This document shows, in pieces, positions 1 through 10,409 of a DNA stretch of 64,000 bases. The number at the start of each line of letters is the position of its first letter. Positions within the stretch are counted from its first letter, which is position 1. Under the pieces are notes generated by a model that was not told the origin of the DNA, did not search any database, and was given only the letters and a program-made list of their open reading frames with translations. The translations under genes and the position numbers were made by a program. The stretch lies in contig RPFO01000213.1 of the NCBI GenBank assembly GCA_009746045.1, positions 6,696,609 to 6,760,608 of the forward strand. Reading direction: 5' to 3'. Origin of the DNA: Mesostigma viride. Taxonomy: Eukaryota > Streptophyta > Mesostigmatophyceae > Mesostigmatales > Mesostigmataceae.

Positions 1-240
1 AGCCATGTACACTCCTTGACCTGCACAAGTTGGCAACACAGTTGTGAAAAGGGCAGTCTTGATCGAATATTTCAGTTCTGAGTCACGCGTGCTAACGAAA
101 CAGGTCACTTGTACGTCCATCTTAAGCCAGTTCGATGATGCTACTTTTACTCGTGTGTGTCTCTGCTAAGCCCTGCACCTCAAACCTTCCTATATCAGCC
201 CAGACTTTAGGAATTTATCACAGGAAGAGACTGAGCTTTA

Positions 241-632
241 TTATCACGAGCTGCTTGTGTTGACCCCTGCACTTCCACATCGTTTACTCTATTATCACGA
301 GCTGCTTGTGTTGACCCCTCACTTCCATATTGTTTACTTTATTGTCATGTGCTGCTTGTGTTGACCCTGCACTTCCATATCGTTTCCTTTATTGTCATTT
401 GCTGCTTGTGTTGACCCCTGCACTTCCATATCGTTTACTTAATCGTCATTTGCTGCTTGTGTTGACCCCTGCACTTCCACATCGTTTACTTTATCGTCAC
501 GAGCTGCTTGTGTTGACCCCTGCACTTCCACATCGTTTACTTTATCGTCACGAGCTGCTTGTGTTGACCCCTGCACTTCCATATCGTTTACTTTATTGTC
601 ATTTGCTGCTTGTGGTGACCTCTACACCTCTA
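241..632. repeat. 51-bp minisatellite
   Basis: About eight head-to-tail copies of a 51-bp unit, each with the core GCTGCTTGTGTTGACCCCTG followed by an ACTTCCA(C/T)AT(C)GTTTACT block. Because 51 is a multiple of three, one forward frame stays open and gives a Leu-Thr-Pro-Ala-Leu-Pro repeat. I read this as a by-product of the period, not as a gene. Copies differ by a few substitutions and one short deletion near position 325. Confidence 0.85.
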
Positions 633-1738
633 CATGGTGTGTGCGCATGGTAACTCATGTACCCCTGGCACACATCACAGGAACACATTGACGACTGGCT
701 GCGTGCCCGCAAGACACGACACAAGCGTGCACCCACGGTCAAGGAGAGATTGCTGCGATGACTGCGCGGTGTGTCAATAGCCATCAGCTCCCGTATGGTA
801 TGTGTACTGGGGTTTGCCTTGCCTTCCTTATACCCTTACAGTATGTACACCCCCACACACACGATTGGGGTCCGGCCAACCCAGGGCTGCGAACTTGAAC
901 CTTAAATCAAATCCAGGGCTGACGACATTAAAGTTGAGAGCTGTAGGATCTTAAACCTGATGTGGTACACCTGAGTACATAATCTATATCGCATACCACT
1001 GACCAGCCACTGACCAGCCACATTTGTACCTACTTTAAGATCTTTTGCCCAAAACCAGCCCTGCGATCTTAAACCTGATATTCCGAAATCCAGGGTCTCC
1101 AGATCTTAAACCTGGGAATCTTCAACGTGGGGGGGGAGAAGTAGCAATGCCACCCGTTTCACCCGCTCACTTTTGTCCCTCTTAGTGCATGTACACTACC
1201 CAATGCAAACTCCCGCGATTGCCAAAAACTGCTAGCTGTGCCCGTTCCTTGCCACCATTTGCGACTTGTGAATGCCGCTAAGCTTTGCGCACCCATTGCA
1301 ACGTTATGGCGTCTTCTAATCTCGCCCTCACTACTATCTCATGTGGATTCTGCATCAACACACAGCTGCATGTACCCTGAGCCAAAGGCACGATGTAGCA
1401 CTAGACGATTCATGAGTGAGCTGACAAATACCTATTGCAGCCTCCCTTAAGATGCCCATTGCGTCGAAAGAAATGATTGCCTCACAAAGACATGGTCCCC
1501 CATGCTTTTCGGTAAGGACAATCAGTGTCTGTGTGTGATAAGGGCATTGGCTGCCACCAAAGTGAACAGCAGGTTGTTTCTCTCAGCACCAGTTCAGCGT
1601 TCACTCTGTGACCTTGCGTTTACTGTGATTTCTTTGCTGTCTTACCAGTATTGTTAATTCTTCATCAGTCAGAGCTGTCCGTCGGTACGAAGCGGTCTCT
1701 AATGCCATCCAGCCCTTAAGCTCTATAGCCCTTCATGC
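633..1738. other. Intergenic stretch, no gene seen
   Basis: I find no coding region, RNA gene or mobile-element protein here. A short phrase of the form GATCTTAAACCTG recurs near 950, 1067 and 1102, which suggests a diverged local duplication. Confidence 0.4.
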
Positions 1739-1920
1739 CTTCTGACCTTCGGACCTTCGGACCGGCGGACCGGACCTTCGGGCCTTCAAACCCGTCGGAC
1801 CGTCGGACCGTCGGACCGTCGGACCGTCGGGCCGTCGGGCCGTCAGACTGTCAGACCTCCGGACCTTCCGGACATTCGGACCTTCTGTCCTTCTGACCTT
1901 CGGACCTCTTGACTTTCAGA
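1739..1920. repeat. 8-9 bp GGACCGTC/GGACCTTC tandem repeat
   Basis: A run of short units of the type CGGACCGTCGGACCGTC, degenerating on both sides to CGGACCTTC. The period is 8 bp in the clean core (about 1796-1845) and 8-10 bp at the edges. Confidence 0.8.
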
Positions 1921-3507
1921 CGTTAAATCCTCCAACCCTCAAGCCTTTTAGCCCTTCAGCCATTCAAGCCCTCTACAGGCGACTGTGCCATGAATAACTA
2001 ACACACAGGAACCGACTCTGTTTCTTATTCAACGACTTGCTAGTCGTATGGCTTGTGAGGCAGCACTGTGCGAGACATGTGCCCTTGTTGGCGCGTGTCC
2101 ATAGCCAACGTTGTCTGGTTGAATTTTATTGGGTTGTGAAGCCCATGGTAACGTTTGGCAGCGCTTGGGTATGCTTGTATGGAATCCGGGCCATCCACCG
2201 GTGCTACCTAGCCATTCAACTTGAGAATGGAATTAGGCAGCTACAGTTCTGGTGTAGTCCAGGCTGGGTCTCAGTTGCAGTGTGTAATTGTTATAGTATT
2301 GGTGTATAGTGATTGTCTGTCCAGTGGCATAAGAGTAACAATTGTCTGTCCACATATATACCAGCATGTGCCTTTGCACATGCAATTTTCAGCTTCATCC
2401 CGACAAAGCCCTGCAATGTGGACACCCCACAAGCCACTGCACTTACCCATGTTGACATAAACCTTATCCTGACAAACATAGAATAGGATCATTTGCGCGT
2501 GTCATTTGGAAACTTTTTCGTTTGTGCAGCAGGTGTTTTCTCGCCTGGTTGGTCCTTTTGCACCGTTACAACAGGGCAGCAATCAGCGTTGGCCAGTACT
2601 GTGACTACAGCTTGGATGACTCCTTAGCAGGGTAGCCTGTCGTTGCATTAGCAGTGTCACCAACACCAAGGCTACCCGATGTTATCTCTAACGAATGGCA
2701 CCTGTGCTGATTCGTGCATGCGATGCTTGGAAAATTCGGAATTTTTTATATCTTTGTCATGCTAGCGTTTGATCTCGTGCTGAACCCTGCCGTCTCATAA
2801 CAAGCTATCAAGTCCAACAGCCGCAAGTTGCATGTTCCTTCTGAGCAATTGAAGGTCATCTGCATTCATTTGCAGATATTATTATGTAATATTAGTATCG
2901 TACTATATACATGCATTAAAATTAAATTAATGATTATAAAATATAGTAAAATTATAGTGGTACTACTAATTATAATATCATCAGTATGTATTATTATATA
3001 TTACTACAGTACTGTAGTGGTATTTATAGTAGCATATATATTATCAAAGTGAAAAAAATCTGCATTTATTTATAAACTTATGGACGTATGCACCGTGATC
3101 TGTCCCTTCTGATTGTTTTACGTGTTTTCAACAACCCAGGGTTTGCTGGCATGGCCGCCAACACCCGCATGGTGCATATTAGATCAACCAAGCTGTGAAG
3201 GAATCTCTCTTGCACTGGTGATATTGCAGCATTGTTGAGTATAAGAAATTAATGTAGCTTATTTCATGTCGCCGTTTTGACAACCAGTGGCCCCATGCGG
3301 AAGAGTCTGCATTCTTTCTGGGATACTGCGCGCGAATTTTGCGTCAGAGTTTGGCACTGCTCCTGAAGATTCGCTTCATGAGTCAAGCACACACCTGGCT
3401 GCCAACGAGGATGAAGGAGAAGTCCCACGGCTTGGTTCGATGTCGTCAATGTGCATGTCATCTACATGGTGCATTTCCCTGCAGTGAGGACTGTATAAGT
3501 GTGTGTT
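1921..3507. other. Intergenic, AT-rich in part
   Basis: No supported gene. From about 2860 to 3060 the sequence turns strongly AT-rich (ATTATA-type words). The short open frames here lack any recognisable domain. Confidence 0.4.
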
Positions 3508-3775
3508 TTCTGATTTGGCACGCCGCAAAGGTGAAAACCATTTGCGTTCAGTGCCGGTCCGCGGAAAACGCGATCTGCAAATGAATCCAGGCCGGAATCG
3601 AACTGGGGACCTCTCGCACCAACTTTTGCTGACTATAGGACGGACGTCTCCTCGGATCCTAAGGCATCGCCAGCTGACACCTACAGTCCAACCGCAAAAG
3701 TTCTCCTTTACGGGGAGTGATGCAAGCCATTCGGATTTTGCACTAGATAAATCATTCGAGATCTGTGTGTGTAGG
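3508..3775 (-). mobile_element. SINE-like dispersed repeat, copy 1
   Basis: A roughly 268-bp element almost identical to 22633-22897. Read on the minus strand it contains AGTTCGATTCC (complement of 3593-3603), a close match to the tRNA-type B box of RNA polymerase III promoters. About 35 nt upstream of that is a TATAGTCAGC...GTTGG stretch that could be a degenerate A box. The 3' end on the minus strand is AAATCAGAA rather than a poly(A) tail. No clean target duplication is visible for this copy. It is not a functional tRNA gene, because the T-arm helix does not pair well. Confidence 0.65.
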
Positions 3776-3861
3776 AGTACTACACACGTGTCCACTCGAG
3801 ACGTGTGTGTGTGTGTGTGTTTCTTTATGGTAGTTAATCCTTACGCAATACTAGTATATAA

Positions 3862-3878
3862 TTAATTAATTAATTATC
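3862..3878. repeat. (TTAA)n tract
   Basis: A short TAATTAATTAATTAATTA run like the 3' tails of the LINE copies elsewhere in the window (19274-19287, 59055-59068, 60251-60268). No LINE protein is recognisable next to it, so it may be the tail of a heavily truncated copy or a plain microsatellite. Confidence 0.4.
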
Positions 3879-4075
3879 AACATCACTCCGTTGGGAGTAA
3901 ATGTAGCACATATCCCTGAGAAGGGGCATATGGCTTTTAATACATCTAGGCTACTTCATGCAATGGTGGGAATGTAAGCTACCCCTGCTCTAGGTGCACC
4001 AGGGCACCTGCAGCCTCATGGTCTATCACGCTATGCCCAGTTAAGGGGGAGCATGCCATGTGGGGGAAGATCATC

Positions 4076-7000
4076 ATCAAAGAGACAACCAGCGCAGGCC
4101 AGAAATCGGGAGAATCCGGACCATGGTAGCTCGAGCCTGCCGTTATCTTTTCCGCGTTTTCGAGTCGTTCAGGATGATGAAGATGAATGGTAATGGAAAT
4201 GTGTATCCTTGTGCATTGAAATTATGGCTGGCTTACGTGTGGAGCGACTAGATGACCTAGACGGTGGGGCCGGAAACAGCATGCTTGATCAGGGCGTGTG
4301 TTTCGAGCCTAACTGGCCGGGAGTGTCTAGTGGTGAGCACCATTGCTGCGATCGCTCTCCCACCATTTACGAGGAAATACCCGCAAATGGAAAACCACTG
4401 AAAAGGTCTAGCTAGTCAGTCATCACGTTAGCCATGCCATGATTCCAAACGTCCAAGAACTGCACACGGTGCAAAGGCAAAAAGCCGGAGGACAGCACTT
4501 TCAAATGTGCGGCGGGAACCAAAAGCCCGCGGATGCCAGAAAACATCGTGTTGCGGCAGCGACGCGACGATGTGGACAACGAATCCAGTGCCAAGCTCGG
4601 AACGGCCGCAAAGGAGATCTGGCATCACAGGGTTCAGATGTGCGGAGATACTATGCGATCCAGCCGGTCCACGACCTGTTTGTAGAGCTTGTGCCAAGGG
4701 GCAGCACCGAACAGATGTGGGTGACGTTGCAAAAAACATCGGACTTGACGGAGCATAATGGCTCGGTCATAGTCTTTGACCAATAAACGCTGCAAGAGTT
4801 CAACAAGAGTCGTGATGAAATCAACACGATAAGAACAAAGACGGGAAAAACGATGTAACTGAGAAAGAACAACACCATATTTTGCTGTGTGGGAAAGGAG
4901 ACTGTGAATATCGGGGTAACGAATAAAAGGAATTTGCTGGTATTTAGGATCCTTGCGCTTATCATAGACAGCCGTACGCCAGCCCTTCTTGTTATGGGTA
5001 ATGTTAAGATCGAGGTAATTGCAATGAGTATCCTCCGACGTGAGCTTTAATGTGAGGGACGCTTGCGGGTAGATGCCAGGCAGACCAGCGGTGATATACA
5101 AATGGGTTGCGAAATCAGGGTTGTCGAAAGCGATGACATCATCAATGTATCGACATGTATGGATAAAACGCCTGATGAGAACATCATCGTTTGAGGCAAT
5201 GAGATTCTCCATGAATGCAAGCTCATAAGTGTATAGATAGAGGTTTGCAAGGAGCCCGGCACAGTTAGTGCCCATAGGGATGCCGATAGCTTGTTGGTAT
5301 ACATTGCCCGCAAAACAGATGAAGGTGTTATCAACAAGATAAGAGATCCAATGGACAAGGTCAGCCTTCGTGATAATATAATTATAACCATCCCGCACGA
5401 TAGCACCTGCCGCGATCCCTGAGAGCCACGTTGCCGTGGGCTTGGTCTGAGAAACACGCACGTGCAGGTGGTTGCGCCCGTGAGGCCTACGTGCATACAG
5501 ACGAGTAAGGAGGCTATCTAAACGAGCTTTCAAATCGTGCAAATCTAGTGTGGTATATAGAGTGGTGAAATCATAGGTGGCTATGGGCATAGGTATACGT
5601 TTCTCTGCTGCTGTCTTAGAACGGCTAAGGGCGGCAAGGCGTAGGCGTACTTGGGCTGAGTCTATGACGATCCAACTACCAGCGCATTCATACCCGGCAT
5701 TCGACAGCACCTCCACCCATAATGCATTGGCTTCGGGGAGAAGAGCATTCAAAGCATGGCAGATGAGTTTCGAGAGAGGCATCAGTGGGGCTGAATGCGA
5801 CGCAGCAATGGTGCGCAAAGCAACAGGAGTTTTGTGCAGCTTAAGAGTGAGATACAGATATGGGAACGTAGTGGTGGTGGCGCGTCGCTGCCGCTTAAGG
5901 AATGCCCGAGCAAAAATGTTTTGGCTGTGCAGAAAAGCCCGATGAGCAGCAGTGATACTGGCGGTGGACTGTGCACGCTGAACATAGGTAGGGCTGGACG
6001 CCAACTCGTGTTGCAAAGTAGCAAGGTAGTGCTTCTTGCATATGAAAGCAAAGTTGTTGGCACTCTTGTCAACACACGTGATGATAAAGTCCTGCTTGAA
6101 GTGGTCAAGAAGTGCTTTATCTGTGGTGTTGAGCCAGGTGGTGCGGTGGACCTGCTGGAGACGGTAATCAAGCCTGGTGAGACGTGCATTGCATTCGTGA
6201 ATGACGGCGCGAAACCACGGTTCCATGGCAAGGGGAGCAAGCTGTAGGTCCGTGCTCATGGCATTGCAGAATTTGCGCAGTGATGTGGAGAGCAGTGCAT
6301 TCACCTCTTTGGCACACGTGCGCTGGACCCACGGCCGAAACTTGGTGCCTTTGGCAAAAAGGTCTACAAGCGTGTGGCTCGGCAGGATGCTGAGGTCAGC
6401 GGTCATGACGTGCTGTGAGGTGGGATCAAGGTACTTGAAATACCGTTGTTGTTGGCAGGGGCAGGGCCCTGCCAAGATGGTGGCCAGCTCGGTGGGCGTT
6501 GTATCGCGGCTGACCTTCCCGTTGCTGAAAACCATTTGTCCCAAGGTGGGAGAGTAATGCCAGGCGGCAATGGGAGTGCCGAAAGTGTTGCGCACCACGA
6601 GCGGCATCGCAGCCTGCACTTGCGGCAAATGCAGAATGTGTGGCAAACACAGCTCATCCATCGCAGCATGAATGAAAGGTGAGATCAGCAAACGGCGCGG
6701 ACGCAGTGCATCTGCATTCCCATTGACACGGTGCCGAATGATACGTGAGAGAAGGCCTCGCAGACTAGTGGCATGGGAGCGGGGGACTTGCAGATCAGCT
6801 GGGGAGCACGACCCGACGGCAATGTGTAAGCTGGTAAGCTTCTTCAAGCTGCAGGCTTCGAGATAGGATGCATGAAAGTTGCCGCGTTGCATAAGCCGAG
6901 ACATGTGACGTAAGCAGCGGAGACTGGTGGAGTAAAGGGAAGGATCGGTGGACACATGTGTGGAAGGTGGAGGGGCCGGGGTGACGCTGGGGGGATAGGG

Positions 7001-7900
7001 GCGATATGGGTGGAGATTGTGCTTCAGACGCCAGGCACGGATGAACATAAGAGGGCGGGGACGGAGGGGAGGCGGGCGGCGGCGAGACCGAGCTTTGAAA
7101 CTCTTGCCTTCAATGCAAAAACCGTGGGGCAGAAATGCATGTAACATTCGTTTCCAAAACGTTTCCCGATGCCCTGCGGCTTTGCGAAAAGCGGCGCCGG
7201 TAAAGGTGCCGGGGACATGTTCCAAGGGGACGACTCGCCAATCCCACCACCCGTATTGGGCCATGGCGCCATGTAGGGGGGTGTCGTCGTTGGCGGCAGG
7301 GCGGCCAATATGAAGGCGGCGTGCCGCTCGGACATGTTCCTGAAAACGCGTCCAGGCATCCCGTTGCGTCTGGCCAACGTAGATACGCTGAGGGTACCTG
7401 CGGTTGTAAATGGCATAAATGACGCGATGGGTGCTTACGGGGTGTGGGCGAGTGGAGTTGGTAAGCGACAAATGCGTGCGCTGTAAGCGCCGGAGGCGAC
7501 GTAGAGTATGGTCATCCTTGCAGTGATGGTTATGGCGCGTGTTGATGCGACAACGCTTCCGCCATGCCTGTGAGGAGATACGATAGGGGAACTGCCGAGA
7601 AATAGCAGTGTACTTCCGGTAATCAATGCCACTGGATTGCCGTATTCTGTGGAGGGTAAGAGCATGCCAGAAAGTCATAAGGTGTTTCATGATGATTCAG
7701 ATGCACTGAGAGCTAAGACATCAAACAGAACCAGAGCGGAGCATATTGAGGTAAGTCAATATTCACTGCGTAACACCCGTTACGCGATAGCGGTGGTCCA
7801 TGATGCATCTCCCCGGGGCAGGATGTGGCTAACAACACAGCTGAATGGACTCGGAACATGTGGATTCCCAGTGGGGGGGCCTTCCAATTGTCATACTTGA
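4076..7900 (-). mobile_element. Penelope-like retroelement (Chlamys type), near-complete copy 1
   Basis: The boundaries come from comparing copies within the window. The 3' side starts at 4076, where identity with the second copy at 8628 begins (ATCAAAGAGACAACC). The 5' side reaches 7900, where identity with the inverted fragment at 62045 begins (TCAAGTATGACAATTGG). The element is about 3.8 kb, with one long ORF, a roughly 210-bp 5' leader conserved in the 62-kb fragment, and a roughly 560-bp 3' region. I saw no convincing target duplication and no hammerhead ribozyme core. The absence of tandem pLTRs suggests this copy is partial at one or both ends. Confidence 0.8.
4634..7690 (-). CDS. GIY-YIG endonuclease-reverse transcriptase of a Penelope-like element
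   Basis: A 1,018-residue uninterrupted protein that would nick DNA and copy its RNA by target-primed reverse transcription. A GIY-YIG nuclease lies near residues 90-185: VIYAIYN, RIYVGQT, an Arg in TRFQEHV and a candidate catalytic Glu in HRETFWKRM. A DKSANNFAF motif precedes the palm. RT motif A is YDFTTLYTTL, motif B is IGIPMGTNCAGLLANLY, and the catalytic motif C is RYIDDVIAFD. A thumb-like region with YDKRKDPKYQQIPF follows. The usual Penelope order is RT then GIY-YIG. Here the order is permuted, which is the hallmark published for Chlamys/Naiad elements. An ATG start at 7690 agrees with the same ATG in the fragment at 62263. The frame is intact, although compared with copy 2 a 10-bp deletion ends this protein early at ...RIVSPHI. 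Confidence 0.9.
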   Translation of the reverse strand: MKHLMTFWHALTLHRIRQSSGIDYRKYTAISRQFPYRISSQAWRKRCRINTRHNHHCKDDHTLRRLRRLQRTHLSLTNSTRPHPVSTHRVIYAIYNRRYPQRIYVGQTQRDAWTRFQEHVRAARRLHIGRPAANDDTPLHGAMAQYGWWDWRVVPLEHVPGTFTGAAFRKAAGHRETFWKRMLHAFLPHGFCIEGKSFKARSRRRPPPLRPRPLMFIRAWRLKHNLHPYRPYPPSVTPAPPPSTHVSTDPSLYSTSLRCLRHMSRLMQRGNFHASYLEACSLKKLTSLHIAVGSCSPADLQVPRSHATSLRGLLSRIIRHRVNGNADALRPRRLLISPFIHAAMDELCLPHILHLPQVQAAMPLVVRNTFGTPIAAWHYSPTLGQMVFSNGKVSRDTTPTELATILAGPCPCQQQRYFKYLDPTSQHVMTADLSILPSHTLVDLFAKGTKFRPWVQRTCAKEVNALLSTSLRKFCNAMSTDLQLAPLAMEPWFRAVIHECNARLTRLDYRLQQVHRTTWLNTTDKALLDHFKQDFIITCVDKSANNFAFICKKHYLATLQHELASSPTYVQRAQSTASITAAHRAFLHSQNIFARAFLKRQRRATTTTFPYLYLTLKLHKTPVALRTIAASHSAPLMPLSKLICHALNALLPEANALWVEVLSNAGYECAGSWIVIDSAQVRLRLAALSRSKTAAEKRIPMPIATYDFTTLYTTLDLHDLKARLDSLLTRLYARRPHGRNHLHVRVSQTKPTATWLSGIAAGAIVRDGYNYIITKADLVHWISYLVDNTFICFAGNVYQQAIGIPMGTNCAGLLANLYLYTYELAFMENLIASNDDVLIRRFIHTCRYIDDVIAFDNPDFATHLYITAGLPGIYPQASLTLKLTSEDTHCNYLDLNITHNKKGWRTAVYDKRKDPKYQQIPFIRYPDIHSLLSHTAKYGVVLSQLHRFSRLCSYRVDFITTLVELLQRLLVKDYDRAIMLRQVRCFLQRHPHLFGAAPWHKLYKQVVDRLDRIVSPHI

Positions 7901-8627
7901 CACCTCTTTCCTGTAACGAAAAGATTTCCCTTCTTCATGTTCCAGATGAGTCACCGTGCTCCTGCCTTTGTGTTTTTTTGGCGTTTGTAAAGAGATATGG
8001 GAGGGTAAACAAAAGCAAAGGCTGATATTGCCGTGTGGGGGGCCCGATCCTTGGTTAGTCTCTCAAGTGCCCACAGAAAAACACGAGAGTAGCACACACA
8101 GCGCGCAGCCCAGCCTAGCTCCCTCAGTAAAAGTAAAAGAAAAAGGACAAGAACAGCAAAACAAACGAGAACAAGAAAAAGAACAAAACACAGACACGTA
8201 GTGCAATGTGAGCGGAATGATGGAGGAAGGTGAGAGGGGGACATCGTATTGAATGTGTAGGCATTGAGGCAGCCGAAGCGTCCCATCCCCGGGTACATTC
8301 GTGGCTTTCAAAAAAGCCACAACCTGCGTGGAAGAGGAAAATGCAGGAACGATGAGTATGATCCTGAAAACGAGGTTGAGGAAACGCGGAGAGGAAATGC
8401 CGGCCGCTGAAACGATTCCGATGGAACTATGGGTTTCGCCGACATGAGGCGGTGCAGCTGACTATCTCTATGGTGTCGTGTGTGACCGGGAGTGCCGGTT
8501 CACGTGCGCACTCGTCGGACTAGCCCGACGACATGTGTGCTTGGTTGCCCACGGCTGAAATCCTCTTGCCCGTCATGCAAAGGCCACGCCTCCTAGCCGA
8601 AAACGAACTATATTCAACCAATCTAAT
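7901..8627. other. Spacer between the two Penelope-like copies
   Basis: This 727-bp stretch lies between the 5' end of copy 1 and the 3' end of copy 2 and is not repeated after copy 1. It has an A-rich tract at 8125-8190 and a hairpin-prone CGTCGGACTAGCCCGACGA at about 8513-8531. No gene is recognised. A short open frame at 7956-8201 (+) ends in a Lys/Glu/Gln-rich tail and is probably chance. Confidence 0.4.
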
Positions 8628-9535
8628 ATCAAAGAGACAACCAGCGCAGGCCAGAAATCGGGAGAATCCGGACCATGGTAGCTCGAGCCTGCCGTTATCT
8701 TTTCCGCGTTTTCGAGTCGTTCAGGATGATGAAGATGAATGGTGATGGAAATGTGTATCCTTGTGCATTGAAATTATGGCTGGCTTACGTGTGGAGCGAC
8801 TAGATGACCTAGACGGTGGGGCCGGAAACAGCATGCTTGATCAGGGCGTGTGTTTCGAGCCTAACTGGCCGGGAGTGTCTAGTGGTGAGCACCATTGCTG
8901 CGATCGCTCTCCCACCATTTACGAGGAAATACCCGCAAATGGAAAACCACTGAAAAGGTCTAGCTAGTCAGTCATCACGTTAGCCATGCCATGATTCCAA
9001 ACGTCCAAGAAACTGCACACGGTGCAAAGGCAAAAAGCCGGAGGACAGCACTTTCAAATGTGCGGCGGGAACCAAAAGCCCGCGGATGCCAGAAAACATC
9101 GTGTTGCGGCAGCGACGCGACGATGTGGACAACGAATCCAGTGCCAAGCTCGGAACGGCCGCAAAGGAGATCTGGCATCACAGGGTTCAGATGTGCCGCC
9201 ATGTGCGGAGATACTATGCGATCCAGCCGGTCCACGACCTGTTTGTAGAGCTTGTGCCAAGGGGCAGCACCGAACAGATGTGGGTGACGTTGCAAAAAAC
9301 ATCGGACTTGACGGAGCATAATGGCTCGGTCATAGTCTTTGACCAATAAACGCTGCAAGAGTTCAACAAGAGTCGTGATGAAATCAACACGATAAGAACA
9401 AAGACGGGAAAAACGATGTAACTGAGAAAGAACAACACCATATTTTGCTGTGTGGGAAAGGAGACTGTGAATATCGGGGTAACGAATAAAGGGAATTTGC
9501 TGGTATTTAGGATCCTTGCGCTTATCATAGACAGC
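8628..9535 (-). mobile_element. Penelope-like retroelement, 5'-truncated copy 2
   Basis: Nearly identical to 4076-4976 and in the same orientation. Truncation falls within the thumb-region codons (identity ends at AGACAGC, 9529-9535). It differs from copy 1 by an extra 10 bp near 9195 and by one extra A near 9011. 5' truncation is the usual outcome of incomplete target-primed reverse transcription. Confidence 0.85.
8975..9535 (-). pseudogene. Truncated RT C-terminus of Penelope-like copy 2
   Basis: The coding remnant starts within the AVYDKRKDPKYQQ region and runs through the RT thumb to the 3' end. Because it keeps 10 bp missing from copy 1, the frame does not stop after RIVSPH. It continues about 75 residues with a Cys-containing tail (PDLLCGRSELG ... 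FAFAPCAV). Either this longer end is ancestral and copy 1 is shortened, or the extension is a frameshifted read-through. An open frame continues upstream to 9604 only by joining non-element DNA. Confidence 0.7.
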
Positions 9536-9656
9536 ATAGATGGCTATACGAGAGCTAGGGCATGGCTTCTCAGCAGGGAGGGACTCCCTGCGTGGGCACT
9601 GCATAATTAAATAAAGCTAGGCATCATCTGGAGGGTGGCTCTTCATAGGCACACAT

Positions 9657-9976
9657 TAATTAATTAATAGACACGTGACTGCGTCACGTGAGCATAAGTC
9701 CTCAGTGGGAGGGGGACATGGGATGGAATGGATGGTATAAGCTATCTAGGTCCTAGTTACAGGGGTGTGGGCACCGCGGCCCGAATCGCTATGAATGCCA
9801 TACTTGGTCGCACGCGGAGCCCCCACAGGCTTGGGGGTGGTCTCCTTCATCACTACTTGCCATCTATCCTTGCGCACCATCTGCCTCCATATTACAGACA
9901 AACCAGGAGGCTGCCCGGGGGTGAGCCCGTCACGTCTAGTGTAGCACATGTCCATGCCGAGTCTATCACGAAATGT
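9657..9976 (-). mobile_element. LINE-B, detached 3' end
   Basis: This is the 3' part of LINE-B, separated from the rest (19288-22333) by the LINE-A insertion. It matches the inverse of 58736-59068, including the coding stretch for PPGLSVIWRQMVRKDRW, a CACGTGACTGCGTCACGTG palindrome and a (TTAA)n tail at the left edge. The flank AGGCACACAT at 9647-9656 recurs at 22334-22343 and is the probable LINE-B target duplication. Confidence 0.85.
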
Positions 9977-9978
9977 TT

Positions 9979-10409
9979 TTTCGGCCACTGAGGGCCATTC
10001 ACACCACACGCTAACCGTTATCGTGGGATATGCACCACATGCGGGTCGAGCTCAGGCGGAACGTGAGGCCTTCTTCGACGCCCTCAAGGAGGAGGAGGCC
10101 AACATCCCAGCTCGGCACTTCCTGGTTATGCTGCTCGACGCCAACGCCACGCTGCCAGTTGGCACTGGGGGCGCTCAGTATTCCCCAACCAACACGACAG
10201 CCAACGGTAACACGCCTTTATTTGCGAATCTGCTGGCAGCATCTGCGCTGGTTGCATGCAATGCTTCTTTCGCACGCCCCGCTGAGCAGCTGGCCACCTT
10301 TTGGGGGCCGTCGGATCGGGTGGTGTGCCTTGACTATGTCTGCGTACGTCGGGCTCAGCGCCCCTCAGTTGTCGATGCTCGCGTCCTGCAAGATTCTGTC
10401 AGCACGGTG
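9979..10409 (+). pseudogene. LINE-A endonuclease domain, 5' part
   Basis: Encodes the middle of an APE-type (exonuclease-endonuclease-phosphatase) nuclease: TLTVIVGYAPH, LVMLLDANATLP, a GP-D---CLDYVCVRR stretch, then an abrupt break at the nested insertion. The matching continuation, ESDHRLVLARIRLRF with the catalytic S-D-H, resumes at 16666. The N-terminal Asn/Glu motifs are absent because the copy is 5'-truncated. Confidence 0.8.

Noticed and set aside
330-653. Leu/Pro-rich repeat protein at the start of the window
   Set aside because: It is only the translation of a 51-bp minisatellite with no conserved start, no domain and no codon-level constraint visible.
3560-3660. A tRNA gene, suggested by the AGTTCGATTCC T-loop motif
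   Set aside because: The T-arm stem pairs poorly and no matching acceptor stem or anticodon arm is found. The same sequence occurs inside a 265-bp dispersed repeat with a target duplication, so SINE-like is the better reading.
4076-8627. Hammerhead ribozyme, known from many Penelope-like elements
   Set aside because: I looked for the CTGANGA and GAAA core on both strands around both copies and found no convincing pair. A covariance-model search would be decisive.
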